Notes: generated from the letters alone by a model not told the origin. A stretch of DNA of 42,746 bases from CAYMWF01 sp964394085 [NCBI: uncultured Gemmatimonadota bacterium] (GCA_964394085.1 CAYMWF010000042.1:1-42746); one strand, 5' to 3'. Positions 16,987 to 24,942 are shown, counted from the first letter of the stretch. Numbers and translations: made by a program.

Positions 16987-18069
16987 TCACACCGCCCGCC
17001 CGGTTCCCAGTACCGGTATATCGGCGGGAGCCCTGCCGGTCAAGAACTCGATGTCACCATCTTCACGAATCAGGATATCGTCTTCGATCCTGACTCCCCC
17101 CCAGCCGGGCTGGTATATCCCGGGTTCCACGGTAACCACTGCCCCCGGAATACTGGTGAACGGCCCCCTTACCAGGCCTAAGGTATGTCCGATCGAATGA
17201 ATGAACGGGCCGAAGTGAAACTTCGCGAAGAGTCCGGTGACGGCATCGTCTATCTCTTTGCCTGTTTTACCTTCACGGATCAGTTCGAACGCATGATCCT
17301 GAGCGAGTGCGACGGTTTTGTAAACATTTTCGAGCTGGTCGTCGGCGTGACCGAAAGCGAAGGTTCTGGTGATATCTCCTCCGCTTCCTTCGATAACTGC
17401 GCCGAAATCCACCTGGACGATATGCCCGGGGGCGAGTTTACGCCAGCCCGGGATCGCGTGGGGAAAGGATGAGCCCGGTCCGAAGGCTGCAATAGTCGGG
17501 AAAGTAGTGGATTCGGCGCCCAGATCGTGCATCCGCATGTCGATCAGCTTCCCGAGGTCCCGTTCCGTCATCCCGGTTTCGAGCATTCCCGGAACTTCAT
17601 CCGCGACCCGGCGGGATATCGCGCATGCCGACCGGAGGTTGGCGAGCTCCGCCTCATCCTTGACTGAACCCGCTTCTATAATCGCGGGGGAAATATCCTC
17701 GATCTCCATCCCGCCTGAAAGCTCCCGCCACTGCTCCGCGCCCTTCCACCCGGTCTTATCACCCTGGATGCCGAGAGCCCTGCCTCCGCTTACGAGTCTC
17801 GCAAGCATAGCCTTCCATGCTCCCGGATCCGAGCGTAAATCGGCGGTGATGACATGGGATACCGGAAACCCGGTCAGGTAGGCATTCTCGGCCGTCATGT
17901 CGGTCACGGCAAGTTCGATTTCACCGGAGCGCCGCAGAACCGCCGTCCCCTCCCTCGAGCCGGTAAAATATCTGAGGATACCGTCTCCGCTGGTGATGAT
18001 CACGGTATCTACATTTTCAGGCGTCTTTTCGAAAAACCGCTTCACACGATTGCGATAGGTCGACAGCAT
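16987..18069 (-). CDS. M24 family aminopeptidase (Xaa-Pro aminopeptidase-like)
   Basis: 360 residues, ATG after GGGAGAAAG. N-terminal creatinase/prolidase-like domain (1-130), then a pita-bread catalytic domain. All five metal ligands are present: Asp221 (VQVDFGA), Asp232 (GGDITRTF), His295 (IGHTLGL), Glu315 (VTVEPGIY) and Glu329 (GGVRIEDD), with supporting His204 and His291. Removes N-terminal residues ahead of proline, or cleaves Xaa-Pro dipeptides, in the cytoplasm. With the downstream cysteine hydrolase it forms a two-gene unit and fits the peptide-degrading theme of the region. Prolidase versus aminopeptidase P cannot be decided here. Confidence 0.9.
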   Translation of the reverse strand: MLSTYRNRVKRFFEKTPENVDTVIITSGDGILRYFTGSREGTAVLRRSGEIELAVTDMTAENAYLTGFPVSHVITADLRSDPGAWKAMLARLVSGGRALGIQGDKTGWKGAEQWRELSGGMEIEDISPAIIEAGSVKDEAELANLRSACAISRRVADEVPGMLETGMTERDLGKLIDMRMHDLGAESTTFPTIAAFGPGSSFPHAIPGWRKLAPGHIVQVDFGAVIEGSGGDITRTFAFGHADDQLENVYKTVALAQDHAFELIREGKTGKEIDDAVTGLFAKFHFGPFIHSIGHTLGLVRGPFTSIPGAVVTVEPGIYQPGWGGVRIEDDILIREDGDIEFLTGRAPADIPVLGTGRAV

Positions 18070-18269
18070 ATCTTTCTCCCGCAGGTCACCCGAGAGGCCG
18101 GTCAGGGGTTTTCGGGCCGCAGCCGGAAAGTTGCCCCGACCCGAATCGTCGATTAACCGGAAACTTAGTCGACAAAGCAGGCTGCGTCATCCGAAAAAAG
18201 CAGTTTAATTGCTAAGAAGGCCATGCGGGGTTATCATTCCCACGAACCGAAGAGACAGGGAGTATCGAG

Positions 18270-20624
18270 ATGAAGAATATTCTTTTGAAAATCGTTCTGG
18301 CGACCGGGCTGGTCCCGTTTGCGTTATCAGTCGTTCCGGCGGGGGCGGAAATGTGCGCAGTCGAATGCTCCGCGCGCTTCGACAGCGAAAATCTTGTTTT
18401 ATCCACATATCTCGGATGGGATACGGTCGAGATAGAGGGGCTCGGGGCCCGTAACGAGCTGGGACGTCCCCATCTTCCCAGCCGCACGGTTTACGTTATT
18501 CTGGATGGCGACGACAGCGTGACGGAAGTAGAAGCGGCGGCGGCGGGCGCTCCGGTGTTCGTCGGAAGCGGCCTTCTCGTAATGCCGACCCAGGAAGCCG
18601 TTTCGCGAAACAGGAGGAGTATCCCGGAAGATCCCCTCGTTTACGACGCTGAAACCTACTCTTCCCACGAATTCTATCCGGCCTCACAGGCGGAGCTGAA
18701 GGGTCATGCCGATCTCGCGGGCAACCGGTTCGCCGTTCTCGAGGTCACCCCGTTTCAGTACGTTCCCGCTACCGGGGAGCTGTTCTTCACCCCGGAAATC
18801 CGTATCGCCCTGGAAACGGAACCCGTCGCGGAAACGGGCCTGATCAGGGAACCGGCGCCGCGGCTGTCCGATCGATCCAGAAGGATGTACCGCGGGTTCC
18901 TCGAGCAGAGGACCCTCAACCCGGAAGCTATCACGTTCTCCCGGGCGGGTGCGTCCCCCTCCCCCCTCCTTCCCGCCGGGAAGGTGGATGAGGTGATTAT
19001 CACCAAGGAGAGCTGGGTCGACGATTTCCAGCCGATCGCCGACTGGCGCACGCGGACGGGAACCGCCGCCACCATAATCACGAAGGAATGGATTACGAGC
19101 AACTACTCCGGCTCGAACACGGAAGCCAAGATCAGAAATTTCGTAATCGATGCTTACGGCGAATGGGGGACGGTTTACATTCTTTTGGGCGGAGACTCGG
19201 GAACCATCGGATCGCCGAGTAAGAGAATCGGCGGGATCAATATTTACAGCGATTATTACTACTCCGATTTCGACGAGGACTGGGTCGCGGAAGTAGCCGT
19301 GGGCAGGGCGTCCGTCGACAACGAATCGCAGATCGACCTGTTCGTGAACAAAGTCCTGTTCTATGAGCAGACCCCCGAGGTCGGGGGCGGTTATCCGGCG
19401 AACGCCTTCTTTTTCGCTTTCGACCTCGACGGTCAGACCTTCGCCGAGATATCGAAAACCGGTATAGAGAACAGCTACGTGCCAGACCATATGCGACCGG
19501 TCGCCACCGAGTACGACAGCGAACCCGGCAGCCACAAGAACGACTCGATCAATTATCTCAACCAGGGATACAACCTTGTGAATCACGATGATCACGCCAA
19601 TGCCACGAGTCTCGGCGTGGGAAGCGTCAACCACTGGAGCTATCTCTACAATTCGGACATGCGGAACCTGTCGAACGCGGGTAAGTTGAGCATATTCTAC
19701 TCCCTCGGCTGCCACTCGAACGATTTCAAGAAGAGCGAAGGGATCGGCGAGGAGTTCATGAGGAACGACGGGGGCGGCGGCGTGGCATACATCGGGAACA
19801 CCCACAACGGGATATACATCCCCGGAAGTTACAATACCCTGTCCTTCATGTATGACAAGGCGTTCTTCAAATCGCTTTTCACCGACAACATGTTCCATCT
19901 GGGAATGACCCTGCTGGATTCGAAAAACGACCATTACCCAGGTTCAGACACTTACAAGCAGGTCTGGTATGAAATCTGCGCGCTGGGCGACCCGGGCATG
20001 CCGATCTGGACCGATATCCCGATGGACGCCGACGTATCCGCGCCCCAGCAGATCAATCCCGGTTCTCACGATATGCTCGTAACGGTCGGGAGGGACGGCG
20101 AACCCTCCGAGGGGGCGACAGTCCTGGTTTCGGACGGCGCCGACCTGTATGAAACCGCGGTTACAGGGGAATACGGGACCGCGGTGGTCGATTTCGAGGC
20201 GGCTGGACCCGGAACCGTCGACTTCACGGTGGCCGCGCACGACTGCAACCTGTATGAAACTTCGATCCAGGTCGTGGAGGGCCCCGGGCTGTCCCTGACG
20301 ATCACACCCGGAGCGACGGTCCTGTACACCGGGGAGACACTCGTTGTCGACATCGAAGTAACGAACGGCTCCGGAGGCGGTCTCAATTTCAACTACCGGG
20401 CGGACCTGACCAGCCTGCCTTCGGGAGAACCTTACTTCGGGAATCCCCTGGTGTCGACGGGTTCGATGTGGGTGGAGGCCGGCGGCACGGCATCCGGGAG
20501 CACGTTCCATCCTATTCCGGCTATGGCCCCTGAAGGAATATACCGTTATACATGCCTCATCGGTGATTTGCCGGGCGCCGTCTGGGACGAGTTCACCTTC
20601 GAATTCGAAGTCATCCGGCGATAG
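18270..20624 (+). CDS. Secreted gingipain-type cysteine peptidase (C25), copy 1
   Basis: 784 residues, ATG nine bases after AGGGAG. A signal peptide (MKNILLKIVLATGLVPFALSVVPAGA) is followed by an N-terminal propeptide-like region (to ~230). The C25 catalytic domain covers ~237-580: LLGGDSGTIG, the FDEDWVAEVAVGRASV strand, catalytic His442 in LVNHDDHAN and Cys481 in YSLGCHSNDF, then GVAYIGNTHNG and ALGDPGMPIW. An Ig-like segment (~590-680) and a ~90-residue C-terminal domain with SGEPYFGNP end the protein. Gingipains are extracellular proteases cutting after Arg or Lys; the specificity here is unknown. The end faces the peptidylarginine deiminase gene across a two-way terminator. A paralogue sits at 34530-36860. 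Confidence 0.9.
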   Translation: MKNILLKIVLATGLVPFALSVVPAGAEMCAVECSARFDSENLVLSTYLGWDTVEIEGLGARNELGRPHLPSRTVYVILDGDDSVTEVEAAAAGAPVFVGSGLLVMPTQEAVSRNRRSIPEDPLVYDAETYSSHEFYPASQAELKGHADLAGNRFAVLEVTPFQYVPATGELFFTPEIRIALETEPVAETGLIREPAPRLSDRSRRMYRGFLEQRTLNPEAITFSRAGASPSPLLPAGKVDEVIITKESWVDDFQPIADWRTRTGTAATIITKEWITSNYSGSNTEAKIRNFVIDAYGEWGTVYILLGGDSGTIGSPSKRIGGINIYSDYYYSDFDEDWVAEVAVGRASVDNESQIDLFVNKVLFYEQTPEVGGGYPANAFFFAFDLDGQTFAEISKTGIENSYVPDHMRPVATEYDSEPGSHKNDSINYLNQGYNLVNHDDHANATSLGVGSVNHWSYLYNSDMRNLSNAGKLSIFYSLGCHSNDFKKSEGIGEEFMRNDGGGGVAYIGNTHNGIYIPGSYNTLSFMYDKAFFKSLFTDNMFHLGMTLLDSKNDHYPGSDTYKQVWYEICALGDPGMPIWTDIPMDADVSAPQQINPGSHDMLVTVGRDGEPSEGATVLVSDGADLYETAVTGEYGTAVVDFEAAGPGTVDFTVAAHDCNLYETSIQVVEGPGLSLTITPGATVLYTGETLVVDIEVTNGSGGGLNFNYRADLTSLPSGEPYFGNPLVSTGSMWVEAGGTASGSTFHPIPAMAPEGIYRYTCLIGDLPGAVWDEFTFEFEVIRR

Positions 20625-20660
20625 ATTCATCGGTGAAATCGAAGTCGACAGGCGATAGAC
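20597..20660 (+). repeat. Imperfect duplication of the C25 gene's last codons
   Basis: The gene end ...GAAGTCATCCGGCGATAG is followed, 34 bp later in the 3' untranslated DNA, by ...GAAGTCGACAGGCGATAG (coding EVIRR-stop versus EVDRR-stop). The flanks also match in part (ATTCATCGG / ACTTGCCGG). It looks like a short tandem duplication of the gene end that has since diverged. Confidence 0.45.
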
Positions 20661-20739
20661 TTGCCGGTTCCGGGGGAACCTCCTTCCCCGCGGAATAGGC
20701 CGCCCGGGCGAAAAATCAGGAAACACCGCACCAAGAAAA

Positions 20740-20765
20740 AACCCGGTCGCTTGCGCGGCCGGGTT
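20740..20765. terminator. Bidirectional terminator between C25 and deiminase genes
   Basis: AACCCGGTCGC-ttgc-GCGGCCGGGTT forms an 11-bp stem (one G-T wobble) with a 4-nt loop. A run of six A lies before it and TTCCTTT after it, so it can act for both convergent genes. Confidence 0.8.
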
Positions 20766-20808
20766 CCTTTATGTCTTTAAGCTGCTGGTCGGCTTTGCCG
20801 TCAACCCG

Positions 20809-22593
20809 CTAGTCGACCAGAAAATGTTTCGTGACCGAGCATCTCGCGACGCCGCCGGGTCGTTCCAGGACGACTTCATAGTAGAAAAGCTGGGTCGGCA
20901 TGACAGCCGGCAGCTGGTGGGAGATGGTCGTGGAGATACTCGCACCCGGAGCCATCGTGAATGAGTAAGGTCCTGCGACCGGGTTGCCTGCGTAAGGCGA
21001 GCCGTTCTCGAAATAAAGGTTGGCGTACCCTGCCACGTCCTCCGCTTCAACCGAGAACGATTCCAGGGCCACGTCCGCATGGAGCGTTTCCCCCGGGTGG
21101 ATGAACGAGTCGCGCAGGTCGAGGGTCAGCAAAATCCGCTGCCCGGCCGTGAATTCGTGGATCTGGTCGGGGGCGGCGAAGGGATGACGGGAGCCGTTGC
21201 CCCCGGTGTCGACGGCTTCGATGTAGTAGTAGATCGCGGTTCCGTCGGTCCGCTCCGGAAGCTGACCCGTGAAGGTGTCGTCCCCCGCGGGATCCATCGA
21301 TGCGGCGGTGAAGGGGCCGCCGGGCGATTCCGCCCAGTAAGCCGTCACCGAAGCAAGTTGATTCGGCTGGGTGGCGCGGACTTCGGCGGTTACGGTATAA
21401 TCACCACCCGGAGCCGGTGCTAGATCGAGGTAAGGTTCGTGCAGCAAAGTGACCAGGTTCATGTCCGGAACGCCCATGGTGATGCAGTGGATGGCGCCTC
21501 CCGACTGGATGATGTCGGCGCACGGGATCGGGTGAATCGTGTAACCCGGCAGGACCTCCTCGTAGATCCTGATTGCGACGTCATCCATATCGATGTTGTA
21601 GACGGGCAGCAGAACCACGTCGTTGACGATGAGCGAATTCGTGTATGACCTGACCACGTCAAACCATCCGTAAACGTCGGGCATCGGGATCCTTATTATA
21701 TTGTAGGGTCTGCCGTAAGGACCCGTAAGCCCGGCGAGAAGCTCCCTGTTCGACTCGATTATCGCGTAGTCGTTGCCGCCGGGGTCGTCGTACTCCCCGA
21801 GCAGGATCGTATCCGGGGTCAGCAGCTTGAAATACATGTCGATATGCCCGGTGTATTCGACGTTCGTGCGCTCGAGCATGTGGAACGCGTCGTTCCCGGT
21901 ATACTGTTCGAAGATTGTCGCGATCTCCCCGTACCCCTGCGAATTTTCATCATCCACCAGGGAAGAGGCGAAACAGGTTCCCATTCCGTCCACCGAGAAG
22001 TTGCCGCCGGCGTGCCTCAGCGATGTCGTGTAGCAGGGAAGCCCCCATAGCGCGGCGAGCTCCTGCGGGAAAGCGTCGTCGTAGGGCCTGGGGCGGTTGT
22101 AGGTGAAATCGGTGATTCCGAAGGATGTATCTTCCTTCTGCACCGTCCAGGGCCCGTAGTCGCGTATCCATACCGTGTTGGTGTATTCATTTATGAATTC
22201 GACATTATCGAGCGTCAGACCTGCGTTCAGGATGGCGTTCCGCACCGAATTTTCGCTCGTGGTGACGATGAAACAGGTCCCAACGTCCTGGACCGCGTCC
22301 ACCATCGAAAGGTAGATATCCTCCCATCCGCCGAAATCCCACGTGAAGAGCGCCCCTTCCCTGGCCTCGAACTCCGAGGGGCAGCGAACCTGCTCCCCGG
22401 GGGGAGCTCCATCCATCGGGATTCGATAATCCCCGGCTGACGCGGCCTCCTCGGGAGTGGTCCAGATCGGCAGCTGGTCGGTTCCGGGGGGTGCTTCGCG
22501 GGTGCTCGAAACCTGGGGAGCCACGTCTGAGAAAACGGGCTGGGGAAGCACCACGGCGAGGGTGAAAACAAATGCGACGAAAATGACTCTCAT
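20809..22593 (-). CDS. Secreted peptidylarginine deiminase, Porphyromonas (PPAD) type
   Basis: 594 residues, ATG with AGAGGA about nine bases upstream and a signal peptide (MRVIFVAFVFTLAVVLPQPVFS). The guanidino-group-modifying fold spans ~70-385. Catalytic residues: Asp145 in WIRDYGPW, His250 and Asp252 in TGHIDMY, Asn319 in YTNS and Cys370 in GGAIHCI. These match PPAD Asp130, His236, Asp238, Asn297 and Cys351. Arg167 and Arg169 (NRPRP), 22 and 24 residues after Asp145, match PPAD Arg152/Arg154, which hold the free carboxylate of a C-terminal arginine. Expected reaction: peptidyl-arginine to citrulline plus ammonia, outside the cell. An Ig-like linker (~390-485) and a C-terminal domain with NGSPYAGNP follow. 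Agmatine deiminase is the main alternative but lacks the signal peptide and the R-x-R. Confidence 0.86.
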   Translation of the reverse strand: MRVIFVAFVFTLAVVLPQPVFSDVAPQVSSTREAPPGTDQLPIWTTPEEAASAGDYRIPMDGAPPGEQVRCPSEFEAREGALFTWDFGGWEDIYLSMVDAVQDVGTCFIVTTSENSVRNAILNAGLTLDNVEFINEYTNTVWIRDYGPWTVQKEDTSFGITDFTYNRPRPYDDAFPQELAALWGLPCYTTSLRHAGGNFSVDGMGTCFASSLVDDENSQGYGEIATIFEQYTGNDAFHMLERTNVEYTGHIDMYFKLLTPDTILLGEYDDPGGNDYAIIESNRELLAGLTGPYGRPYNIIRIPMPDVYGWFDVVRSYTNSLIVNDVVLLPVYNIDMDDVAIRIYEEVLPGYTIHPIPCADIIQSGGAIHCITMGVPDMNLVTLLHEPYLDLAPAPGGDYTVTAEVRATQPNQLASVTAYWAESPGGPFTAASMDPAGDDTFTGQLPERTDGTAIYYYIEAVDTGGNGSRHPFAAPDQIHEFTAGQRILLTLDLRDSFIHPGETLHADVALESFSVEAEDVAGYANLYFENGSPYAGNPVAGPYSFTMAPGASISTTISHQLPAVMPTQLFYYEVVLERPGGVARCSVTKHFLVD

Positions 22594-22837
22594 ATTCTCT
22601 ATCCTCTTCGATCAGAACGGTTCGCCGGATACCCCGGCGGCGGACGACGCCGGTAAAATGGACCGACACGCCATCCGTCCGGTCCGCATCCATTTTCCGG
22701 ATATACTGTAAATTATAACCCTCCTTCATTTCGGGAGCGAATAGAACCGGAATTGTCGGCGCCGGATGCGACTCATCCATTGATGCGGGTTCAGCTATCG
22801 TCCACTCGACAGAATGGCGCTCTCTTTCTGCTGGGAA

Positions 22838-22895
22838 GGGAGCGCTTTTCCGCCCTGAGGAGCACGCTGCGTCATCCGGGCGGAAAGGCGCTCCC
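22838..22895. repeat. Inverted-repeat (REP/MITE-like) element, compact copy
   Basis: Arms GGGAGCGCTTTTCCGCCC (22838-22855) and GGGCGGAAAGGCGCTCCC (22878-22895) pair at 17 of 18 positions around a 22-nt loop that includes GCTGCGTCATCCG (22866-22878). The same arms recur at 24701 and 24867, and the 13-mer recurs at 18181-18193 and, inverted, at 24844-24856. All copies are intergenic, as in dispersed palindromic repeats. Confidence 0.8.
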
Positions 22896-22965
22896 TCCTC
22901 ATCTCCCCGGCGACGGAACCTGGAAGAAAGCATCTGAAACTCTTATCCTCTTTTTTACCCGGTCT

Positions 22966-22992
22966 GACGTGCAGAAATATCATGTAACCAGG
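22966..22992 (+). repeat. Diverged single copy of the 27-bp array core
   Basis: GACGTGCAGAAATATC followed by ATGTAACCAGG aligns with the array core that starts CACGTGAAGAA and ends ATGTAAACCTG, with several substitutions. It starts 75 bp before the first array copy, off the 63-bp register. Its AAATAT centre is closer to the core of the second array than to that of the adjacent one. Confidence 0.6.
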
Positions 22993-23040
22993 CCGGGTTC
23001 TGCATTCTGTCCGTGACTTTTCCCGCTCATCAATTTTCCT

Positions 23041-23193
23041 CACGTGGGGAATTATTATGTAAACCTGGCAACGACTACGCCGAGGAATCGACGGGTTTTT
23101 CGCCACGTGAAGAATTATTATGTAAACCTGGCAACGACTACGCCGAGGAATCGACGGGTTTTTCGCCACGTGAAGAATTATTATGTAAACCTG
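23041..23193 (+). repeat. 63-bp tandem repeat array 1 (three cores)
   Basis: Cores of 27 bp start at 23041, 23104 and 23167 (exactly 63 bp apart). Each starts CACGTG and ends AATTATTATGTAAACCTG; the first differs by GGG for AAG after CACGTG. The two 36-bp linkers (23068-23103 and 23131-23166) are identical to each other, so this is a tandem repeat and not a CRISPR array. CACGTG is itself palindromic. Confidence 0.93.
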
Positions 23194-23567
23194 CAATAGC
23201 AGACAGCAGCTGATTGATCAAACTTTTCAGCCCGACCGCCGTGCACAGCTCCGTGCGGCCGGGCCGCCTTGCCTGAACAGCCCCATGCGGCAGGATTCTC
23301 TTCACTGCGAACATGAACCATGCGGCGGGGTCGTCATTACGGCAATCCTGAACCGGGCAGCGGCAGGAGCTCACGATAGATCGGGCTGAGCAGCATTTAT
23401 CCGGTATTACCGGCTGTCGTCAGGCCTCCTTCACATACTCACCGTTTAATTTCCGCTGATCTTCCATCAGGGGAGGAATTCCGGTCCCCGGCTCTGTTGC
23501 GCACGAGCCTTTTCTGATCTAAACTCCCATGTCGTTGAAGTTCAATCCACTGAAAGGATGGTGAATC

Positions 23568-24356
23568 GTGGAGTGGAAAGGGGCGCTCATAGATGTCGAA
23601 GGTACGCTGATAGACGGGAAAAGCGGCGCGCCGGTGCCTGGGGCTGTCGAATGGTTCGCGGAAATACAAGATAAAGGGACACCTTATCTGATCGCCACAA
23701 ATATAACGACTGAGCCACCTTCGGAGATTGCAGACAACCTTTCAGAACTCGGTTTCAGCCTGGAGCGGGGCTCGATACATTCGCCCCTCGGGATGCTCGA
23801 GGAGAAGGCGGACACCGCGGTCCTGGGCCGCACCCTGGTTTTCGGGCTTCCACGCCTGAAAAGGTTCCTGGTAGAGCTCGGAGTTGAGGTGGTCCGTGAT
23901 GCGGATGCCGATACCGTCCTTTTCGGGTGGGATCCTTCGATCGATTTCAGGTCCCTCGCCGTCGCGGTCACGGCGGTTGCGGACCGGGGGGCTCGGCTGG
24001 TGGGGCTCCATGAGAACAGGCTGTTCCGCGATTCGTCGGGTTCGCTTTTTCCCGGGGTCGGGGCTTTTGTGCGGGCGCTGGAATACGCCACGGGAACCGC
24101 GGCGGAGATCTGGGGCAAGCCCGGGCGGGATTATTTTCTTCGCGCCCTCGAGAAGATCGGGCTCCCTCCCGGAGACGTCGTCATGATCGGCGATGACGCC
24201 CCGGGAGAGATCGCCGGAGCGAAACGGCTCGGCATGGGGGGGTGTTTCGTGCTTTCGGGGCAGTACAGGGATACCGCCGTCCTGGCCCGGATCAGCGATA
24301 AGGAACAGCCGGACCTGGTCCTTCCCGATATAACCCGCCTCAGGATGCGGAAGTAA
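23568..24356 (+). CDS. HAD-superfamily phosphatase, NagD/HDHD2-like (class IIA)
   Basis: 262 residues from a GTG start; an in-frame stop just upstream rules out a longer protein, and AGGA lies ten bases away. HAD-IIA layout: motif I LIDVEGTLID (Asp9), motif II ATN (IATNITTEPP), a C2-type cap of about 120 residues, motif III Lys in IWGKPGRDYF and motif IV MIGDDAPGEI, then GAKRLGMGGCFVLSG. Motif I reads D-V-E-G-T; most HAD phosphatases have D-x-D, and the second residue is the general acid/base, so Glu here is unusual and may slow or alter catalysis. Probably a cytoplasmic phosphatase acting on a small phosphate ester. It stands alone between two repeat-rich gaps. Confidence 0.87.
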   Translation: MEWKGALIDVEGTLIDGKSGAPVPGAVEWFAEIQDKGTPYLIATNITTEPPSEIADNLSELGFSLERGSIHSPLGMLEEKADTAVLGRTLVFGLPRLKRFLVELGVEVVRDADADTVLFGWDPSIDFRSLAVAVTAVADRGARLVGLHENRLFRDSSGSLFPGVGAFVRALEYATGTAAEIWGKPGRDYFLRALEKIGLPPGDVVMIGDDAPGEIAGAKRLGMGGCFVLSGQYRDTAVLARISDKEQPDLVLPDITRLRMRK

Positions 24357-24700
24357 ACGATGAGTATCGTTCAAAAGGTACTGCGTGAGAGTTTTTCCGG
24401 GGGGGAAGCGACTTCCTTATAGCCTTTGTTTGGCGCAAAAAAAAGCAAAACACACCTGGAAATCAATAATTGAGCAGTCCCGTCGAAGCCGGGTTGAGTT
24501 CACTCCGGAGGAAACCGGTCATTTGTTCTTCTATTAATGTGGATACCTATTCAATGAACGCACCACATATTTTTCTGTTCAGGCTCCTGATTTCTTTTTC
24601 GTAATTCAGGAGCTTCTTGTGAAATCGTGTATATTGCCCATGCAACTTCAATATTATTCGGAGGTTCTCCTCCCGGCCCCTGTCACCGCGGAGTAGAAGA

Positions 24701-24884
24701 GGGAGCGCCTTTCCGCCAGACGGATATAGCGGAGTCATCCTGGGAGGGGTTCGGACAAGAGCATTTCAGGAACACGTGTTCCTTTCGAATCTTCCGAACC
24801 TGGAGCGAGTTTCAGCGCTTCCCGGAGCGAGGGTTAGCAGAGCCGGATGACGCAGCGTGCCCCGTCGGGCGGAAAGACGCTCCC
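24701..24884. repeat. Inverted-repeat element, long copy with insert
   Basis: Outer arms GGGAGCGCCTTTCCGCC (24701-24717) and GGGCGGAAAGACGCTCCC (24867-24884) match those of the compact copy at 22838-22895. The right half (24842-24884) also keeps CGGATGACGCAGCGTGC. Compared with the compact copy, about 120 bp (24718-24841) are inserted between the left arm and the conserved right half. The insert has its own nested palindromes. Confidence 0.75.
24748..24800. repeat. Nested hairpin with a perfect 16-bp palindrome
   Basis: GGTTCGGA (24748-24755) pairs with TCCGAACC (24793-24800). Between them lies the perfect palindrome AGGAACACGTGTTCCT (24768-24783), centred on CACGTG, the same hexamer that opens the 63-bp array core. 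Could be a cruciform or a dimeric protein-binding site. Confidence 0.7.
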
Positions 24885-24942
24885 GCACCGCCTGGTTCGT
24901 GCCTGTGTACATAATCGATGAGATTTCCGATATGCTTCAAGG

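Larger units (their letters stand above)
22594..23567. other. Repeat-rich intergenic region 1
   Basis: 974 bp without a convincing gene. It contains an isolated minus-strand TATAAT (22717-22712) that could serve the deiminase gene but has no clear -35, an inverted-repeat element (22838-22895), a diverged core repeat (22966-22992), a three-copy 63-bp tandem array (23041-23193), and a block (23275-23318) related to the sequence downstream of the second array. Translations across it are repeat-derived and lack ribosome sites. Confidence 0.7.
24357..24942. other. Repeat-rich intergenic region 2
   Basis: 586 bp without a convincing gene. The first 300 bp are AT-rich and hold an inverted repeat GCTCCTGA (24583-24590) / TCAGGAGC (24606-24613). 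From 24660 to 24890 lies the long copy of the inverted-repeat element. A minus-strand frame (24738 to 24547) ends in a charged, helix-like stretch (KKLLNYEKEIRSLNRKICG), but it begins inside the repeat and has no ribosome site; at most it is a remnant. Confidence 0.65.

Noticed and set aside
18684-19934. Long minus-strand frame of 416 codons
   Set aside because: Antisense to the C25 peptidase with no recognisable motif or ribosome site.
22753-23016. Small protein genes across the repeat region, either strand
   Set aside because: Frames run through inverted and tandem repeats, lack ribosome sites and give Arg/Pro-rich or repeat peptides.
23041-23193. CRISPR array (27-bp repeats, 36-bp spacers)
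   Set aside because: The spacers are identical within each array and related between arrays, and there are no cas genes; it is a tandem repeat.
24547-24738. Small helical protein on the minus strand
   Set aside because: The only start lies inside the inverted-repeat element and no ribosome site is present; at most a gene remnant.
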